The notes under the pieces: model-generated | Seen by the model: the letters and a program-made list of their open reading frames with translations, nothing else | Database searches by the model: none | What the model was told of the DNA's origin: nothing | Program-made: the position numbers and the translations under genes | NCBI GenBank assembly: GCA_900473045.1 | Contig: UCKS01000053.1 | Span: forward strand, 68,124-132,123 | Direction of reading: 5' to 3' | Source: Hyphomicrobiales bacterium | GTDB lineage: Bacteria; Pseudomonadota; Alphaproteobacteria; Rhizobiales; Rhizobiaceae | DNA: 64,000 bases | Part shown: positions 36,036 to 45,118 of the stretch, piece after piece | Position numbering within the stretch: the first letter of the stretch is position 1 | How the letters are laid out: every line of letters begins with the position of its first letter

Positions 36036-36631
36036 ACAACGCCTCCTTCGGCATCCGCTCAATTTTCATGCGCCAATTTGGGCGCAACAATGGGCACGCG
36101 CACCGGCCGGTCAGAGCCGCGAATGTCCGTTTACGTCAATATCTCTTGTGGCCGTGGATCCTGGCTGTGGCGAGCGCCGTAAAGGTCGTCAGCGAGCCGG
36201 TCAGGTTTCTTTGGGAAAAGTCATGCCGATCTTGCCGGCTTGTGCATGAGCGTCATGCTCGAACATTCTAATATTCGAATGCACAATGCAACTATTGGTA
36301 TAATTACTAAAATAAGAATTAATAATTCGAGCAATTTTTAAGCATGAGGAACCCTTGCCGTCATCCCAGATGGAATATCCCCGTATATTTCATCCCCTAA
36401 TTATGATATTGTTTCGATTGATTTTTTTAAAGAAAGAGAAGAAGATGCCCCGCGTTCAAGATAGCTCTCGGCGTCGGCTCGTGGCGATTTAATTGCGCGC
36501 GAAAACGCCCCTCAAAAACACAATCTTTAATTGATTTCGCAACTCGTCATATTTGACCACACGCCACGACGCCGAGTTTGCAATCGCCGCTAAAGGAGTG
36601 CGTGCAGGGCCTGCCCGCACTCCTGTCCAGG
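36036..36631. other. 596-base intergenic region, partly AT-rich, no gene seen
   Basis: No credible protein is visible on either strand. Positions 36240-36560 are much richer in A and T than the neighbourhood and contain short inverted repeats: TCGAA-N10-TTCGA at 36259-36278 and GAATTA-A-TAATTC at 36316-36328. The left part must hold the promoter of the chemoreceptor gene. The rest may contain unrecognised regulatory RNA or be a remnant of lost sequence. Confidence 0.4.
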
Positions 36632-38656
36632 TCAGCGTTCCGCGTAAATCCCGTAGAGAATGGGCATCAGTCCGACCAGCGCCTCAAAGCGGGCGAAGGA
36701 CTTTCGCTCCGGCAACGTCCAGCCGGTTTCGGCAAGCGCCGATAGACGCGGGAAGACAAGCCGGTCGAAGACACCGCGATCCGTCATGGGTTCCGACCAG
36801 ATGCAGCATTGTACGCCGGACAAGCGCTTCTTTTGTTCTTCACTCCAGCCTTCGATGGGATCGAATGTGTAGAGTTTTTCCGGATCGGACCAGCCGGCCC
36901 AGCTGGCGCCAGGCTCCGACCACGCCTGACTGTTGGCCATGTCGAGATAATAGACCTGGCCGGGGCAAACAACCATGTCGTAGCCCTCGCCTGCCAAGGC
37001 CGCAGATGCTTCGACCGTCCGCCAGCCGAACAGCAGCGACTTGCTCTTGTCGATGACGTTGCCATGGGCCGCTTCCTGCCAGCCGCCGGTGATGCAGCCG
37101 CGCGAGGCGAGAAAAGCCTGGATACGGGCCAGAAATTCCGCCTGCAACACCGCAGCACCCGATCCATCGATCTCGTCGGCACCATGCTTGTTGGTGACGA
37201 CGTTCAGCCGCGCAGCATGCGCAGTTGCCATCGCTTCCCCCCCGACATCGCGCAACCGCGCCAAAGCCTCCGGTGAGCCCGACCATGCCCCGATCGGCAC
37301 TTCGTCGGCGCCGATATGGATAATCTTGGATGGAAACAGCTCGATCAGCTCGTCGAAGACCGTTTCCAGAACCCGGTAAGTCTCTTCCCTAACCGGATTG
37401 ATGCAATTGTCCGGAAAACCCTGGACGGAGAAATAACTGCCCTTTTCCTGCGGATCGCGCAGCTCGGGGATCGCCTCCAGCATGGCATAGCAATGGCCGG
37501 GCACATCGATTTCCGGCACCACCTCGATGCCAATTTCCCCGGCAAGCGCCACGATCTGGCGAATGGCGGCCTTGGTATAATAACCGCCGGTGACCTGCGG
37601 CCCGGAGCCCAGAAGCGGTGGGATTTTCAGACCGTGACCACGCCAGGCGCCAATCTCCGTCAAAGCCGGATAGGCATCGATCTCGACGCGCCAGGCCTCA
37701 TCATCGGACAGGTGCCAATGGAAGCGGTTCAGCTTGTTCCAGGCCATGATGCGCAGGAACTGCTCGATCTCCGCTGTGCCGTAAAACTGCCGGGCTACAT
37801 CGAGATGTACACCACGCCAACCCAGCGCTGGCCCGTCGGTGATCTCGCCGGATGCCGGAAACAGGAAGGTCTCGGGATGAAGCCGGGCACCGCGCATGAT
37901 CTGCCCAAGCGTGATCAGCCCGTAGAGGAAGCCACCGCGCGCACTGGCCGACACCGTCACCCCGAATGTGGAAAACTTGATGCCATACGCCTCCGGCGCA
38001 CACCCAGCGACTAAGGCAAATGAGACAGGAAATCCGCCTTCGGCTGCAGGACGGACAAGGCCTTCGACAGGAAACAGGCTACCTGCCAGCGCCTTGAATG
38101 CCTGAGCAGCAGCTTCGGCCTCGCTTCCTTTTGCGTCAAGCGCAAGCCCGGCGGGAGGCGCCAGTTGGCCGGAAACCGAGACGGCGCTTGGCCACGGCAC
38201 AACGCAAACCGTCACCGGAGCGACCTTTGGAACCGGATAGACCACGGCGCCGCGCGTCAGGGCCGCATTGTCGCCTTTCGCCCGGGTCGGAGCGACGCTG
38301 ACCGGCACCGTATTGTTATCGGCGAGCACGACATAACCGGCATTGGCACCATCGGTCCAATGCTTGGGATGATAGCTCATGCCATGCGCCTTGATCGTCC
38401 AGGTCTCGCCGGGCTTCAGCACAAAGCCGTCCAAAGGCGCGAATTCCGAGTGGTTCGACAGCCGCTTCAACAGCCTGCCACCCTCGACCGTGGCCTCCGG
38501 GTCGATGCGGGCCGGACCGGACACGCAGAGTTTGAAATTGGCGAGTGGCTGATCGGTGTTGTTGGTCAGGGTCAGCGTATAAACGGGATTTTCGTCCTGC
38601 CCCGCAGGCACCCAGAATGTTTCCAGGTGATATTTGGTCTTGGTCGCGATCGTCAT
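36632..38656 (-). CDS. Beta-N-acetylhexosaminidase, glycoside hydrolase family 20
   Basis: The 674-residue enzyme removes terminal GlcNAc or GalNAc from chitooligosaccharides or glycoconjugates. The catalytic pair Asp451-Glu452 lies in IHIGADEVPIG; other family stretches are GWRGVHLDVARQFYG (~310), LNRFHWHLSDDEAWRVEI (~335) and VVPEIDVPGHCYAML (~395). No signal peptide is seen at the chosen start, so it may act in the cytoplasm. The ATG at 38656 has GGAGG five bases upstream; the open frame reaches further back but overlaps the acetyltransferase gene. It follows that gene by 19 bases. Confidence 0.9.
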   Translation of the reverse strand: MTIATKTKYHLETFWVPAGQDENPVYTLTLTNNTDQPLANFKLCVSGPARIDPEATVEGGRLLKRLSNHSEFAPLDGFVLKPGETWTIKAHGMSYHPKHWTDGANAGYVVLADNNTVPVSVAPTRAKGDNAALTRGAVVYPVPKVAPVTVCVVPWPSAVSVSGQLAPPAGLALDAKGSEAEAAAQAFKALAGSLFPVEGLVRPAAEGGFPVSFALVAGCAPEAYGIKFSTFGVTVSASARGGFLYGLITLGQIMRGARLHPETFLFPASGEITDGPALGWRGVHLDVARQFYGTAEIEQFLRIMAWNKLNRFHWHLSDDEAWRVEIDAYPALTEIGAWRGHGLKIPPLLGSGPQVTGGYYTKAAIRQIVALAGEIGIEVVPEIDVPGHCYAMLEAIPELRDPQEKGSYFSVQGFPDNCINPVREETYRVLETVFDELIELFPSKIIHIGADEVPIGAWSGSPEALARLRDVGGEAMATAHAARLNVVTNKHGADEIDGSGAAVLQAEFLARIQAFLASRGCITGGWQEAAHGNVIDKSKSLLFGWRTVEASAALAGEGYDMVVCPGQVYYLDMANSQAWSEPGASWAGWSDPEKLYTFDPIEGWSEEQKKRLSGVQCCIWSEPMTDRGVFDRLVFPRLSALAETGWTLPERKSFARFEALVGLMPILYGIYAER

Positions 38657-38675
38657 CTTGTCCTCCACAAAACTG

Positions 38676-39152
38676 TTATTGGGCGCTGCTGAGCAATCCG
38701 GCATAGACGCCGGGCGCTGAATTCGGGATCGGCGTTGCCCCCACCGTCCGCTCGTAAAAGCCCGATGGCCCGACATCACCGATGATGGCGTAGCCGTAAC
38801 CCATCACTTTCAGATCCAGCAGGCTGGCGAGAAGCAGGGCATGGCCGATGCCTTCGCCGCGTGCCGCCTCGTCCACCCCGGTCGGCCCGAAGAAGCCGCG
38901 GGCGATCGATTCGTGACAGGCAAAGCCGATCAGCTTTTGCGCCCGCGTCGCAAGAAAGCAGGTCGGCGGCTGGCGGGCGAAGGCCACCGCCGTCTCGCTC
39001 GCCCAGCCGGATCCGAACTTCTCCCGCACCCAACCGGTGACAAGCTCAAATTCCGGCGCAAGCGCACGCCTGATGGTGACGCCGGCGTTTTCCATGCGCG
39101 CGTCCAGTTCAAGAACGGGCTTAACCAGGGAAAGATTGACCAGATAATCCAT
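38676..39152 (-). CDS. GNAT-family N-acetyltransferase
   Basis: A 158-residue protein with the acetyl-CoA binding motif of GNAT enzymes: FGPTGVDEAARGEGIGHALLLASL at about residues 87-110 (RGEGIG being the pyrophosphate loop) and a preceding beta strand LIGFACHES. The C-terminal GYAIIGDVGPSGFYERTVGA matches GNAT proteins often found beside sugar catabolic genes. It is first in a two-gene leftward operon with the GH20 hexosaminidase, so amino sugars are a plausible substrate class. Confidence 0.82.
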   Translation of the reverse strand: MDYLVNLSLVKPVLELDARMENAGVTIRRALAPEFELVTGWVREKFGSGWASETAVAFARQPPTCFLATRAQKLIGFACHESIARGFFGPTGVDEAARGEGIGHALLLASLLDLKVMGYGYAIIGDVGPSGFYERTVGATPIPNSAPGVYAGLLSSAQ

Positions 39153-39623
39153 GTGATGAACCCTGTGTGAGAACGTTTGCTATGGCCGGGATGGAGACCT
39201 GCCGCGCAGGCTCGGGAAAACGGACATCTCAATATCCTGCGTGATTTAGAACAAGACAAGATTGCGCGCCCGTTTGATTTTGGAGCCGCGAGAACAGCCA
39301 CGCTTCGGCAGGTAGCTCCCTCAATGCAATCACCACGAACTCTCCCGATTTCGCCCACCAACCATTAAGTCAAGATTTTTGACTTAACCTAGGGGGAGAG
39401 TTCGAGATGTGTCAACGGGCAGGTTCTAGGGGGTTCAAACAGGCAAGTCCGAGGATGGGCAGTGCTTGCCGCGTCAATTTTTAAAACACGGCAAGGGATC
39501 GAAATTTACCTTAAAGTTAAGAAAATGTTAATTTCTCCTATTACGACAGTGACTTATCTTCGACTTTCGCGCAGATTGCAGAGCAGAGCACTAAGCACTT
39601 GAATCGAAGGGGAGCGTGCCATC
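39153..39623. other. 471-base intergenic region with a 23-base operator-like palindrome
   Basis: No protein-coding gene is seen. It contains the perfect TTAAGTCAA-N5-TTGACTTAA palindrome at 39365-39387. The right part (39480-39580) is AT-rich and should include the promoter for the small membrane protein that follows. The left part carries the promoter for the GNAT/GH20 pair. Confidence 0.5.
39365..39387. promoter_or_regulatory. Perfect 23-base palindrome, operator candidate for the GNAT/GH20 operon
   Basis: TTAAGTCAA and TTGACTTAA are exact reverse complements separated by GATTT. The site lies about 210 bases upstream of the leftward GNAT gene and about 240 bases upstream of the rightward small protein gene. 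Dyads of this kind are typical of LacI, ROK or GntR operators at sugar genes. No regulator gene is adjacent. Confidence 0.55.
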
Positions 39624-39884
39624 ATGTCGAACCTGCAGATCGCGGCGCTGGCCTATGGCGCGACCACTCTGATTTATCTCGCGCCAACCTATATCGAAGG
39701 CGAGAGAGTTGGCGGCCAATGGTCGGCCCATCGCATAGCGGGTCTGGTTTTATGCCTCTTCTGGCCGGTGCTGACAGTTATTGTCATCTATAAAGTCGCG
39801 GTAGCCACTTCCAAGCCAAAACTCGTCTTTATCGATCACGCGGCTATCCCGCGACACAACGCCCCAAACCGGCATAGCGATTAA
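39624..39884 (+). CDS. Small inner-membrane hypothetical protein
   Basis: The 86-residue product has two hydrophobic stretches, residues ~5-20 (IAALAYGATTLIYLAP) and ~39-60 (AGLVLCLFWPVLTVIVIYKVAV), followed by a polar tail. A GGGGAG ribosome binding site lies nine bases upstream of the ATG at 39624. I do not recognise a family. The gene stands alone between the GH20 operon and the amidotransferase quartet. Confidence 0.6.
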   Translation: MSNLQIAALAYGATTLIYLAPTYIEGERVGGQWSAHRIAGLVLCLFWPVLTVIVIYKVAVATSKPKLVFIDHAAIPRHNAPNRHSD

Positions 39885-40259
39885 TCGGCGCACACCAACT
39901 GCCATCGGTTCAGATATGATTAACCATGACTGGGCACAGAGGCGGCAGGCAAGGCCCATTCCAAGACTCTTTCAAATCCACCCAAGATTGCATGGACTTA
40001 GAGATAATGGCATCGAGTTCGCCGCAGGCACCGCCCGGAAGCGGCCAGGCAGAGCGGAAGAAAATGCATTCCATGAGGGAACAGGCTTCGTTCTTGTGTT
40101 ACTTTCCGCTTTAATAAAAAGTCGAAATTATTCTTAAACCAATTTTTACCGTGAGACCAAATACCGGAATTCGCTTCTGAATTCTGGTCCAGATTAACAC
40201 ATCACGGACGCTTTTCAGGCAATATGCGGCTTCCAAGGGCAAGTCGGGGATTTTGCTGC
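39885..40259. other. 375-base intergenic region upstream of the asnB quartet
   Basis: I see no gene here. Short open frames cross it but have no credible start signal or conserved product. The last 130 bases, AT-rich around 40105-40200, should contain the promoter of the asnB-acp-ligase-nadE operon. A GGGGA sequence eight to twelve bases before 40260 serves as its ribosome binding site. Confidence 0.4.
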
Positions 40260-42206
40260 ATGTGTGGATTTGGCGGGTACTTCGGGGATGGCGTCGCGCG
40301 CCATGATGCGCGGCCGCTGCTGCAGCGCATGGTTGCCGCGATCGCACACCGGGGACCGGATGAACAGGGCATCTTTACCGCTCCCGCCGTCGGGCTCGGC
40401 CATGCACGCCTGTCGATCGTCGGTTTGGGCGATGGCCAGCAGCCGATGACGCATTCCAGCGGCGATTTCACCATCGTCTTCAACGGCGAAATTTTCAACT
40501 ATATCGAACTGCGCGAGACGCTGAAGGCGCAGGGCCATGTGTTTCGCACCGGCAGCGACACCGAGGTCATCCTGCACCTTTACGAGCGCATGGGACCAGA
40601 TTGCGTATCCTTGCTCAATGGCGATTTTGCCTTTGCGATCTGGGACGCATCCAGGCAACGCATGGTCATTGCCCGCGACCGTATGGGTGTTCGCCCGCTC
40701 TTTTACACGACAGTCGGAAGAACCCTCTATTTTGCCTCGGAAGTAAAGGCCCTGCTGCAGGTGCCGGGCGTCCGGGCGGAGATGGACCCGTTGGCCCTGG
40801 ATCAGATCTTCACGCTCTGGGCGCCGATTGCACCGCGCACCGCCTTTCGCGACATATTCGAACTTGAGCCAGCTCATCTGCTGATCGCCGAGAAGAATAC
40901 CGTCTCGATCAAGCCTTACTGGCAGCTGCAATATCCCGACATGAGCGAGCCTGCCGCCTATACCGACGAACACGCCGCCGCAGAGGAATTGCGCGCCCTG
41001 CTCACCGATGCGACGCGCATCCGCATGCGGGCCGATGTTCCGGTCGGCTCCTACCTATCCGGCGGCCTCGATTCCTCGATCGTTTCGGCGTTGGCGGCTC
41101 CCATGGCAGCCGGTGGCCTCTCGACCTTTTCCGTCACCTTTGGCAGTGCCGAACATGATGAAAGTGCTTTCCAGCAACAAATGGCCACCGCGCTCGGCAC
41201 GCATCATCACGCGGTTGCCTGCGGTGAAGGCGATATCGCCAGCGCATTTCCCGATGTGATCCGCTTCACCGAGCGCCCGATCCTGCGCACGGCCCCGGCG
41301 CCGCTTTACCAGCTGTCCGGCCTTGTTCGCCAAAAGGGCCTGAAGGTGGTTCTGACCGGCGAAGGTGCCGACGAGGTGTTTGCCGGCTACGATATCTTCA
41401 AGGAGGCCCGCGTTCGCCGTTTCTGCGCCCGCCAGCCCGGTTCACGGATCAGGCCGCATCTGTTTCGCAAGCTTTACGCGTACCTCCCGGGCCTGAAGCA
41501 GCAATCCGCCGAATATCTCGCCGCTTTCTTCGGTGCGGGTGATGACAGCATCGATGACCCGCTTTTTTCGCACCGGCCGCGCCTGCGTGGAACAGCTGCT
41601 GCCAAGCTGTTTTTCTCCGGCGACCTGCGCCAGACGCTCGCAGGCTACGATGCCACTGCAGAAATGCTATCGCTTCTGCCGCAGGACTTCAGCCGCTGGC
41701 ATCCGCTGCATCAGGCGCAATATCTTGAAAGCCGCTTCCTCCTGCCGGGCTACATCCTGTCGAGCCAGGGCGACCGCATGGCCATGGCGCACGGCATCGA
41801 AGGCCGTTTCCCGTTCCTCGACCATCGCCTCGTCGAATTCGCGACACGCCTGCCGCCCGGAATGAAGCTCAAGGGGCTTGTCGAAAAGCACATCCTGCGG
41901 GAAGCCACGAAAGACCTGCTTCCGGACACCATCGGGCGCCGGACCAAGCAGCCTTACCGGGCGCCGGATAGCCAATCCTTCGTCGGCAACAACGAACGGG
42001 ATTACGTCCGCGACGCGTTCAGCGAACGCAGCATCGCCGAAACCGGCCTTTTCAATCCGAAAGCCGTCTCAAAACTTTATGAGAAATGCAGCGAGAAGCC
42101 GGCGTCCGGCTATCGCGACAATGTGGCCTTCGTCGGCATCCTATCAACCCAACTCTGGCAAAAGACATTTTCAGCCACCAAGGCGCTGAGCACCAAGGCG
42201 GCTTGA
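40260..42206 (+). CDS. asnB: Asparagine synthase-like glutamine-dependent amidotransferase
   Basis: A 648-residue class II amidotransferase. It opens MCGFGGYF, with Cys2 as glutaminase nucleophile, and has HRGPDEQG and FNGEIFNYIELRETL in the Ntn domain. The synthetase domain carries the ATP-pyrophosphatase loop SGGLDSS at residues 267-273 and GEGADEVFAGYD. The family amidates an adenylated carboxylate, using ammonia from glutamine. Members next to ACP and acyl ligase genes in polysaccharide or exosortase loci usually modify something other than aspartate. First gene of a four-gene operon; the next gene follows after 21 bases. Confidence 0.88.
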   Translation: MCGFGGYFGDGVARHDARPLLQRMVAAIAHRGPDEQGIFTAPAVGLGHARLSIVGLGDGQQPMTHSSGDFTIVFNGEIFNYIELRETLKAQGHVFRTGSDTEVILHLYERMGPDCVSLLNGDFAFAIWDASRQRMVIARDRMGVRPLFYTTVGRTLYFASEVKALLQVPGVRAEMDPLALDQIFTLWAPIAPRTAFRDIFELEPAHLLIAEKNTVSIKPYWQLQYPDMSEPAAYTDEHAAAEELRALLTDATRIRMRADVPVGSYLSGGLDSSIVSALAAPMAAGGLSTFSVTFGSAEHDESAFQQQMATALGTHHHAVACGEGDIASAFPDVIRFTERPILRTAPAPLYQLSGLVRQKGLKVVLTGEGADEVFAGYDIFKEARVRRFCARQPGSRIRPHLFRKLYAYLPGLKQQSAEYLAAFFGAGDDSIDDPLFSHRPRLRGTAAAKLFFSGDLRQTLAGYDATAEMLSLLPQDFSRWHPLHQAQYLESRFLLPGYILSSQGDRMAMAHGIEGRFPFLDHRLVEFATRLPPGMKLKGLVEKHILREATKDLLPDTIGRRTKQPYRAPDSQSFVGNNERDYVRDAFSERSIAETGLFNPKAVSKLYEKCSEKPASGYRDNVAFVGILSTQLWQKTFSATKALSTKAA

Positions 42207-42227
42207 GCTTTATCTGAGGAAAAACAT

Positions 42228-42506
42228 ATGACCCAACCCATCAAAGACAGCATCAAGGCTTTCATCATCGAGAACTTTCTGTTCGGCGACACGTCCTACG
42301 ATCTTCAGGACGAGGCATCGCTGATCGAAAACGAAGTCATCGATTCCACCGGTGTTCTTGAGCTGGTTGCCTTCATCGAGGACCAGTTCGGTTTCGTCAT
42401 GGCCGACGCGGACATCGTGCCTGCCAATCTCGATTCCGTGTCCCGCATCACGGCCTTCGTTGCAAAGCACGCCGAAGCCCCCGCACTCAACAAGATGTCG
42501 GCCTGA
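42228..42506 (+). CDS. Acyl carrier protein
   Basis: A 92-residue acidic protein with an ACP/PCP fold. The phosphopantetheine attachment serine is Ser40 in the motif DSTG, followed by LELVAFIEDQFGF, as in stand-alone carrier proteins of secondary pathways (housekeeping AcpP has DSLD). It probably carries an acyl or aminoacyl group activated by the downstream AMP-forming ligase. It lies 21 bases after the amidotransferase and 25 bases before the ligase. Confidence 0.88.
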   Translation: MTQPIKDSIKAFIIENFLFGDTSYDLQDEASLIENEVIDSTGVLELVAFIEDQFGFVMADADIVPANLDSVSRITAFVAKHAEAPALNKMSA

Positions 42507-42531
42507 CAGGATCGGCGACGGGAGACAGACG

Positions 42532-44076
42532 ATGCGCGTCGAAGAGTTTCTGCAGAACAGCGCCCGTACAAACGGTGCAAAGACCGCCCTGGTGGCTGGT
42601 GACAAGCGCTTTACCTATGCGGAATTCGACGCGGTAGCCGGACGGCTGGCCTCGTCGCTTGCCGCAGGCGGTATCGTGCGCGGCGACCGCGTCCTCGTCT
42701 TCATGAACAATTGCTGGGAAGCAGCGGTTTCGCTGTTTGCCATCCTGAAGGCCGGCGCCACCGCCGTGCCGGTCAATCCGTCGACCAAGGCCGACAAGCT
42801 CGCCTATATGATTGGTAATTGCGAGGCAGCCGGCATCCTCACACGGGGCAAACTGCTGCCCGTCGTGTCGGAGGCGCGAACAATCGAGCCACGGCCATTG
42901 TTCGTCGCATCGACAAAGTTCAGAGGCGCCAGCCCCGGTAACGGTATCGCCGATTTCGAGTCCTGCCTTGTGGCCACCGAAACCGGTGTCAACCACCACG
43001 GCATCGACATCGATCTGGCGCTCTTGATTTATACGTCGGGCTCGACCGGTCGCCCGAAGGGCGTGATGATGACGCACCGCAATGTCGAAGCCGCCGCCAC
43101 ATCGATCACCACCTATCTGGAAAACACGGCCGACGACATCATCCTGAATGTCCTGCCGCTGGCCTTCGACTATGGCCTTTATCAGTTGCTGATGGCGGTC
43201 AAGCTCGGCGCGACCATCGTTCTGGAAGCCTCGTTCGCCTTCCCACAGGCAATCTTCGACCGTATCCGCGAAGAAAACGTCACCGGCTTCCCGCTGGTGC
43301 CGACCATGGCGGCGATGATCCTGCAGATGCGTGACCTCGAGCCGGACTTTCTGCCGAGCCTGCGCTACATCACCAATACCGCAGCCGCCCTGCCACCCGC
43401 CCATATCGCCCGCCTGCGCGAACTGTTTCCACGCGCGACGATCTATTCGATGTACGGGCTGACCGAATGCAAGCGCTGTACCTACCTGCCGCCCGCCGAA
43501 CTCGATCGCCGCCCCGGCTCCGTGGGCATCGCCATTCCCAATACCGAAGCCTTTGTTGTCGATGACGACGGCCAGCGCGTGGCGCCCGGCGTCCCTGGCG
43601 AACTGGTGATCCGTGGCCCGCATGTGATGCAGGGTTACTGGCGCAACGTCGAGGCGACCAGCAAGATGCTGCGCCCCGGACCCAACCCTTGGGAAAGGGT
43701 ACTCTACACCGGTGACCTCTTCCGCACGGACGAGGAAGGGTTCCTCTACTTCGTCGGCCGCAAGGACGACATCATCAAGACCCGTGGCGAGAAAGTCGCG
43801 CCGAAGGAGGTCGAGACGGTGCTGCATGCCCATCCCGGCATTGCCGAGGCCGTCGTCATCGGCCTGCCCGATCCTATCCTTGGCCAGGCAATCGCCGCCC
43901 TTGTCGTTCTCTCCGATCCGGCTCTGACGGAGCGCGAGATCATCAAACATTGCGCCGCCCATCTGGAAGACTTCATGGTTCCGCGTCTCATCGAGTTTCG
44001 CGCTGAGCTGCCGAAGACGGATACCGGCAAGGTCAGCCGCAGGCTCGCCGCAGAAACACTGGAGGCTGCCGAATGA
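42532..44076 (+). CDS. AMP-forming acyl-CoA/acyl-ACP ligase
   Basis: The 514-residue adenylating enzyme has the core motif YTSGSTGRPKG (167-177), YGLTECKRC (~305), the TGDLFRTDEEGFLYFVGRKDD stretch (~400-420) and the catalytic lysine region PKTDTGKVSRR near the C-terminus. It activates a carboxylic acid to an adenylate and transfers it to a thiol; the adjacent ACP is the obvious acceptor. The ATG at 42532 follows GGGAGACAGAC; its stop overlaps the start of the next gene (ATGA). The acid substrate cannot be inferred. Confidence 0.88.
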   Translation: MRVEEFLQNSARTNGAKTALVAGDKRFTYAEFDAVAGRLASSLAAGGIVRGDRVLVFMNNCWEAAVSLFAILKAGATAVPVNPSTKADKLAYMIGNCEAAGILTRGKLLPVVSEARTIEPRPLFVASTKFRGASPGNGIADFESCLVATETGVNHHGIDIDLALLIYTSGSTGRPKGVMMTHRNVEAAATSITTYLENTADDIILNVLPLAFDYGLYQLLMAVKLGATIVLEASFAFPQAIFDRIREENVTGFPLVPTMAAMILQMRDLEPDFLPSLRYITNTAAALPPAHIARLRELFPRATIYSMYGLTECKRCTYLPPAELDRRPGSVGIAIPNTEAFVVDDDGQRVAPGVPGELVIRGPHVMQGYWRNVEATSKMLRPGPNPWERVLYTGDLFRTDEEGFLYFVGRKDDIIKTRGEKVAPKEVETVLHAHPGIAEAVVIGLPDPILGQAIAALVVLSDPALTEREIIKHCAAHLEDFMVPRLIEFRAELPKTDTGKVSRRLAAETLEAAE

Positions 44077-45086
44077 ATATGCACAAAGCCGAAACCACCG
44101 CCGCATTCTCGGCAGCAACGCTGGCAATCGACCCGGCCAAGGAAACCGACAAGATCGTCGCGGCGCTGCGCGAGCAACTGCGCGGTCCCTTGCGCAAGCG
44201 CGGTCTCGTTCTTGGTCTTTCCGGTGGCATCGACAGCAGTGTCTGTGCAGCTCTTGCCGCCCGTGCGGCCGGTGCAAAGAACGTCTACGCTCTGTTCATG
44301 CCGGAAAACGATTCCGACCCGGAAAGCCTGCGTCTTGGCCACACCATCGCCGAAACCTTCGGCATCGATAGTGTCGTCGAGGACATCGGCCCGTCGCTGC
44401 AGGCCATGGGCTGCTACGATCGCCGCGACGCCTTCATCCGCGAACTGGTTCCGGACTATACCAGCGCCTGGGCCTCGAAGATCGTCATCTCCAGTGCACT
44501 GGAAGGCGATGGCTACAACATTTCCTACCTCGTCGTGCAGGACCCCGACGGCAAGCAGACAAAGCTGCGCATGACGCCATCGGTTTATCTCGGCATCGTC
44601 GCCGCAACCAACATGAAGCAGCGCACGCGCAAGCAGCTCGAATATTTCCATGCCGACCGCCTGAACTTTGCCGTTATCGGCACGCCGAACCGGCTGGAAT
44701 ACGATCAGGGCTTCTTCGTCAAGAACGGCGATGGCGCAGCCGACGTCAAGCCGATCGCACATCTCTACAAGACCCAGGTCTATCAACTGGCCGCCTATCT
44801 TGGCGTGCCTGAAGAGATCTGCAAGCGCCCGCCGACGACCGATACCTATTCGCTACAGCAGACGCAGGAAGAGTTCTACTTCTCCTTGCCCTACGACCGG
44901 ATGGATCTCTGCCTCTACGGCCTCAACAACAACCTGCCCGCAGAAACCGTTGCTGCTGCCGCCGGGTTGACCGCAGATCAGATGTCCCGCGTCTGGGCCG
45001 ATATCGCTGCCAAGCGCAAGGCGACACGTTATCTGCACCTTGCGCCGCAACTGGTCGAACCAGTCAGCGAAATCGCACCGAAGTAA
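44073..45086 (+). CDS. nadE: NAD synthetase-family protein (ammonia-dependent type)
   Basis: A 337-residue ATP-pyrophosphatase with SGGIDSS at residues 50-56 and the NAD synthetase stretches NFAVIGTPNRLEYDQGFFVKNGDGAADVKPIAHLYKTQVY and KRPPTTD-type ends. It lacks the N-terminal nitrilase-like glutaminase domain of the long NadE that rhizobia normally use. NAD synthetase amidates the adenylated carboxylate of nicotinic acid adenine dinucleotide. Translational coupling to the ligase suggests this copy may amidate a pathway-specific carboxylate, but a second NAD synthetase is also possible. Confidence 0.8.
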   Translation: MNMHKAETTAAFSAATLAIDPAKETDKIVAALREQLRGPLRKRGLVLGLSGGIDSSVCAALAARAAGAKNVYALFMPENDSDPESLRLGHTIAETFGIDSVVEDIGPSLQAMGCYDRRDAFIRELVPDYTSAWASKIVISSALEGDGYNISYLVVQDPDGKQTKLRMTPSVYLGIVAATNMKQRTRKQLEYFHADRLNFAVIGTPNRLEYDQGFFVKNGDGAADVKPIAHLYKTQVYQLAAYLGVPEEICKRPPTTDTYSLQQTQEEFYFSLPYDRMDLCLYGLNNNLPAETVAAAAGLTADQMSRVWADIAAKRKATRYLHLAPQLVEPVSEIAPK

Positions 45087-45118
45087 GACATCGGGGTTTA
45101 GAAGGCGTCGGAGGGCGG

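Noticed and set aside
36445-36492. Fifteen-codon frame (MPRVQDSSRRRLVAI) behind a purine-rich ribosome binding site
   Set aside because: It is very short, has no gene close downstream on the plus strand to act as its leader, and could arise by chance.
40260-42206. Ordinary asparagine biosynthesis as the role of the AsnB-like gene
   Set aside because: The operon partners (carrier protein, acyl ligase, NadE-like) and the polysaccharide context do not fit simple asparagine supply, though it cannot be excluded.
42487-44277. Open frame of 596 codons on the minus strand opposite the acyl ligase and nadE start
   Set aside because: The plus strand encodes unmistakable ligase and NadE motifs here, and the opposite frame has no start signal or recognisable domain.
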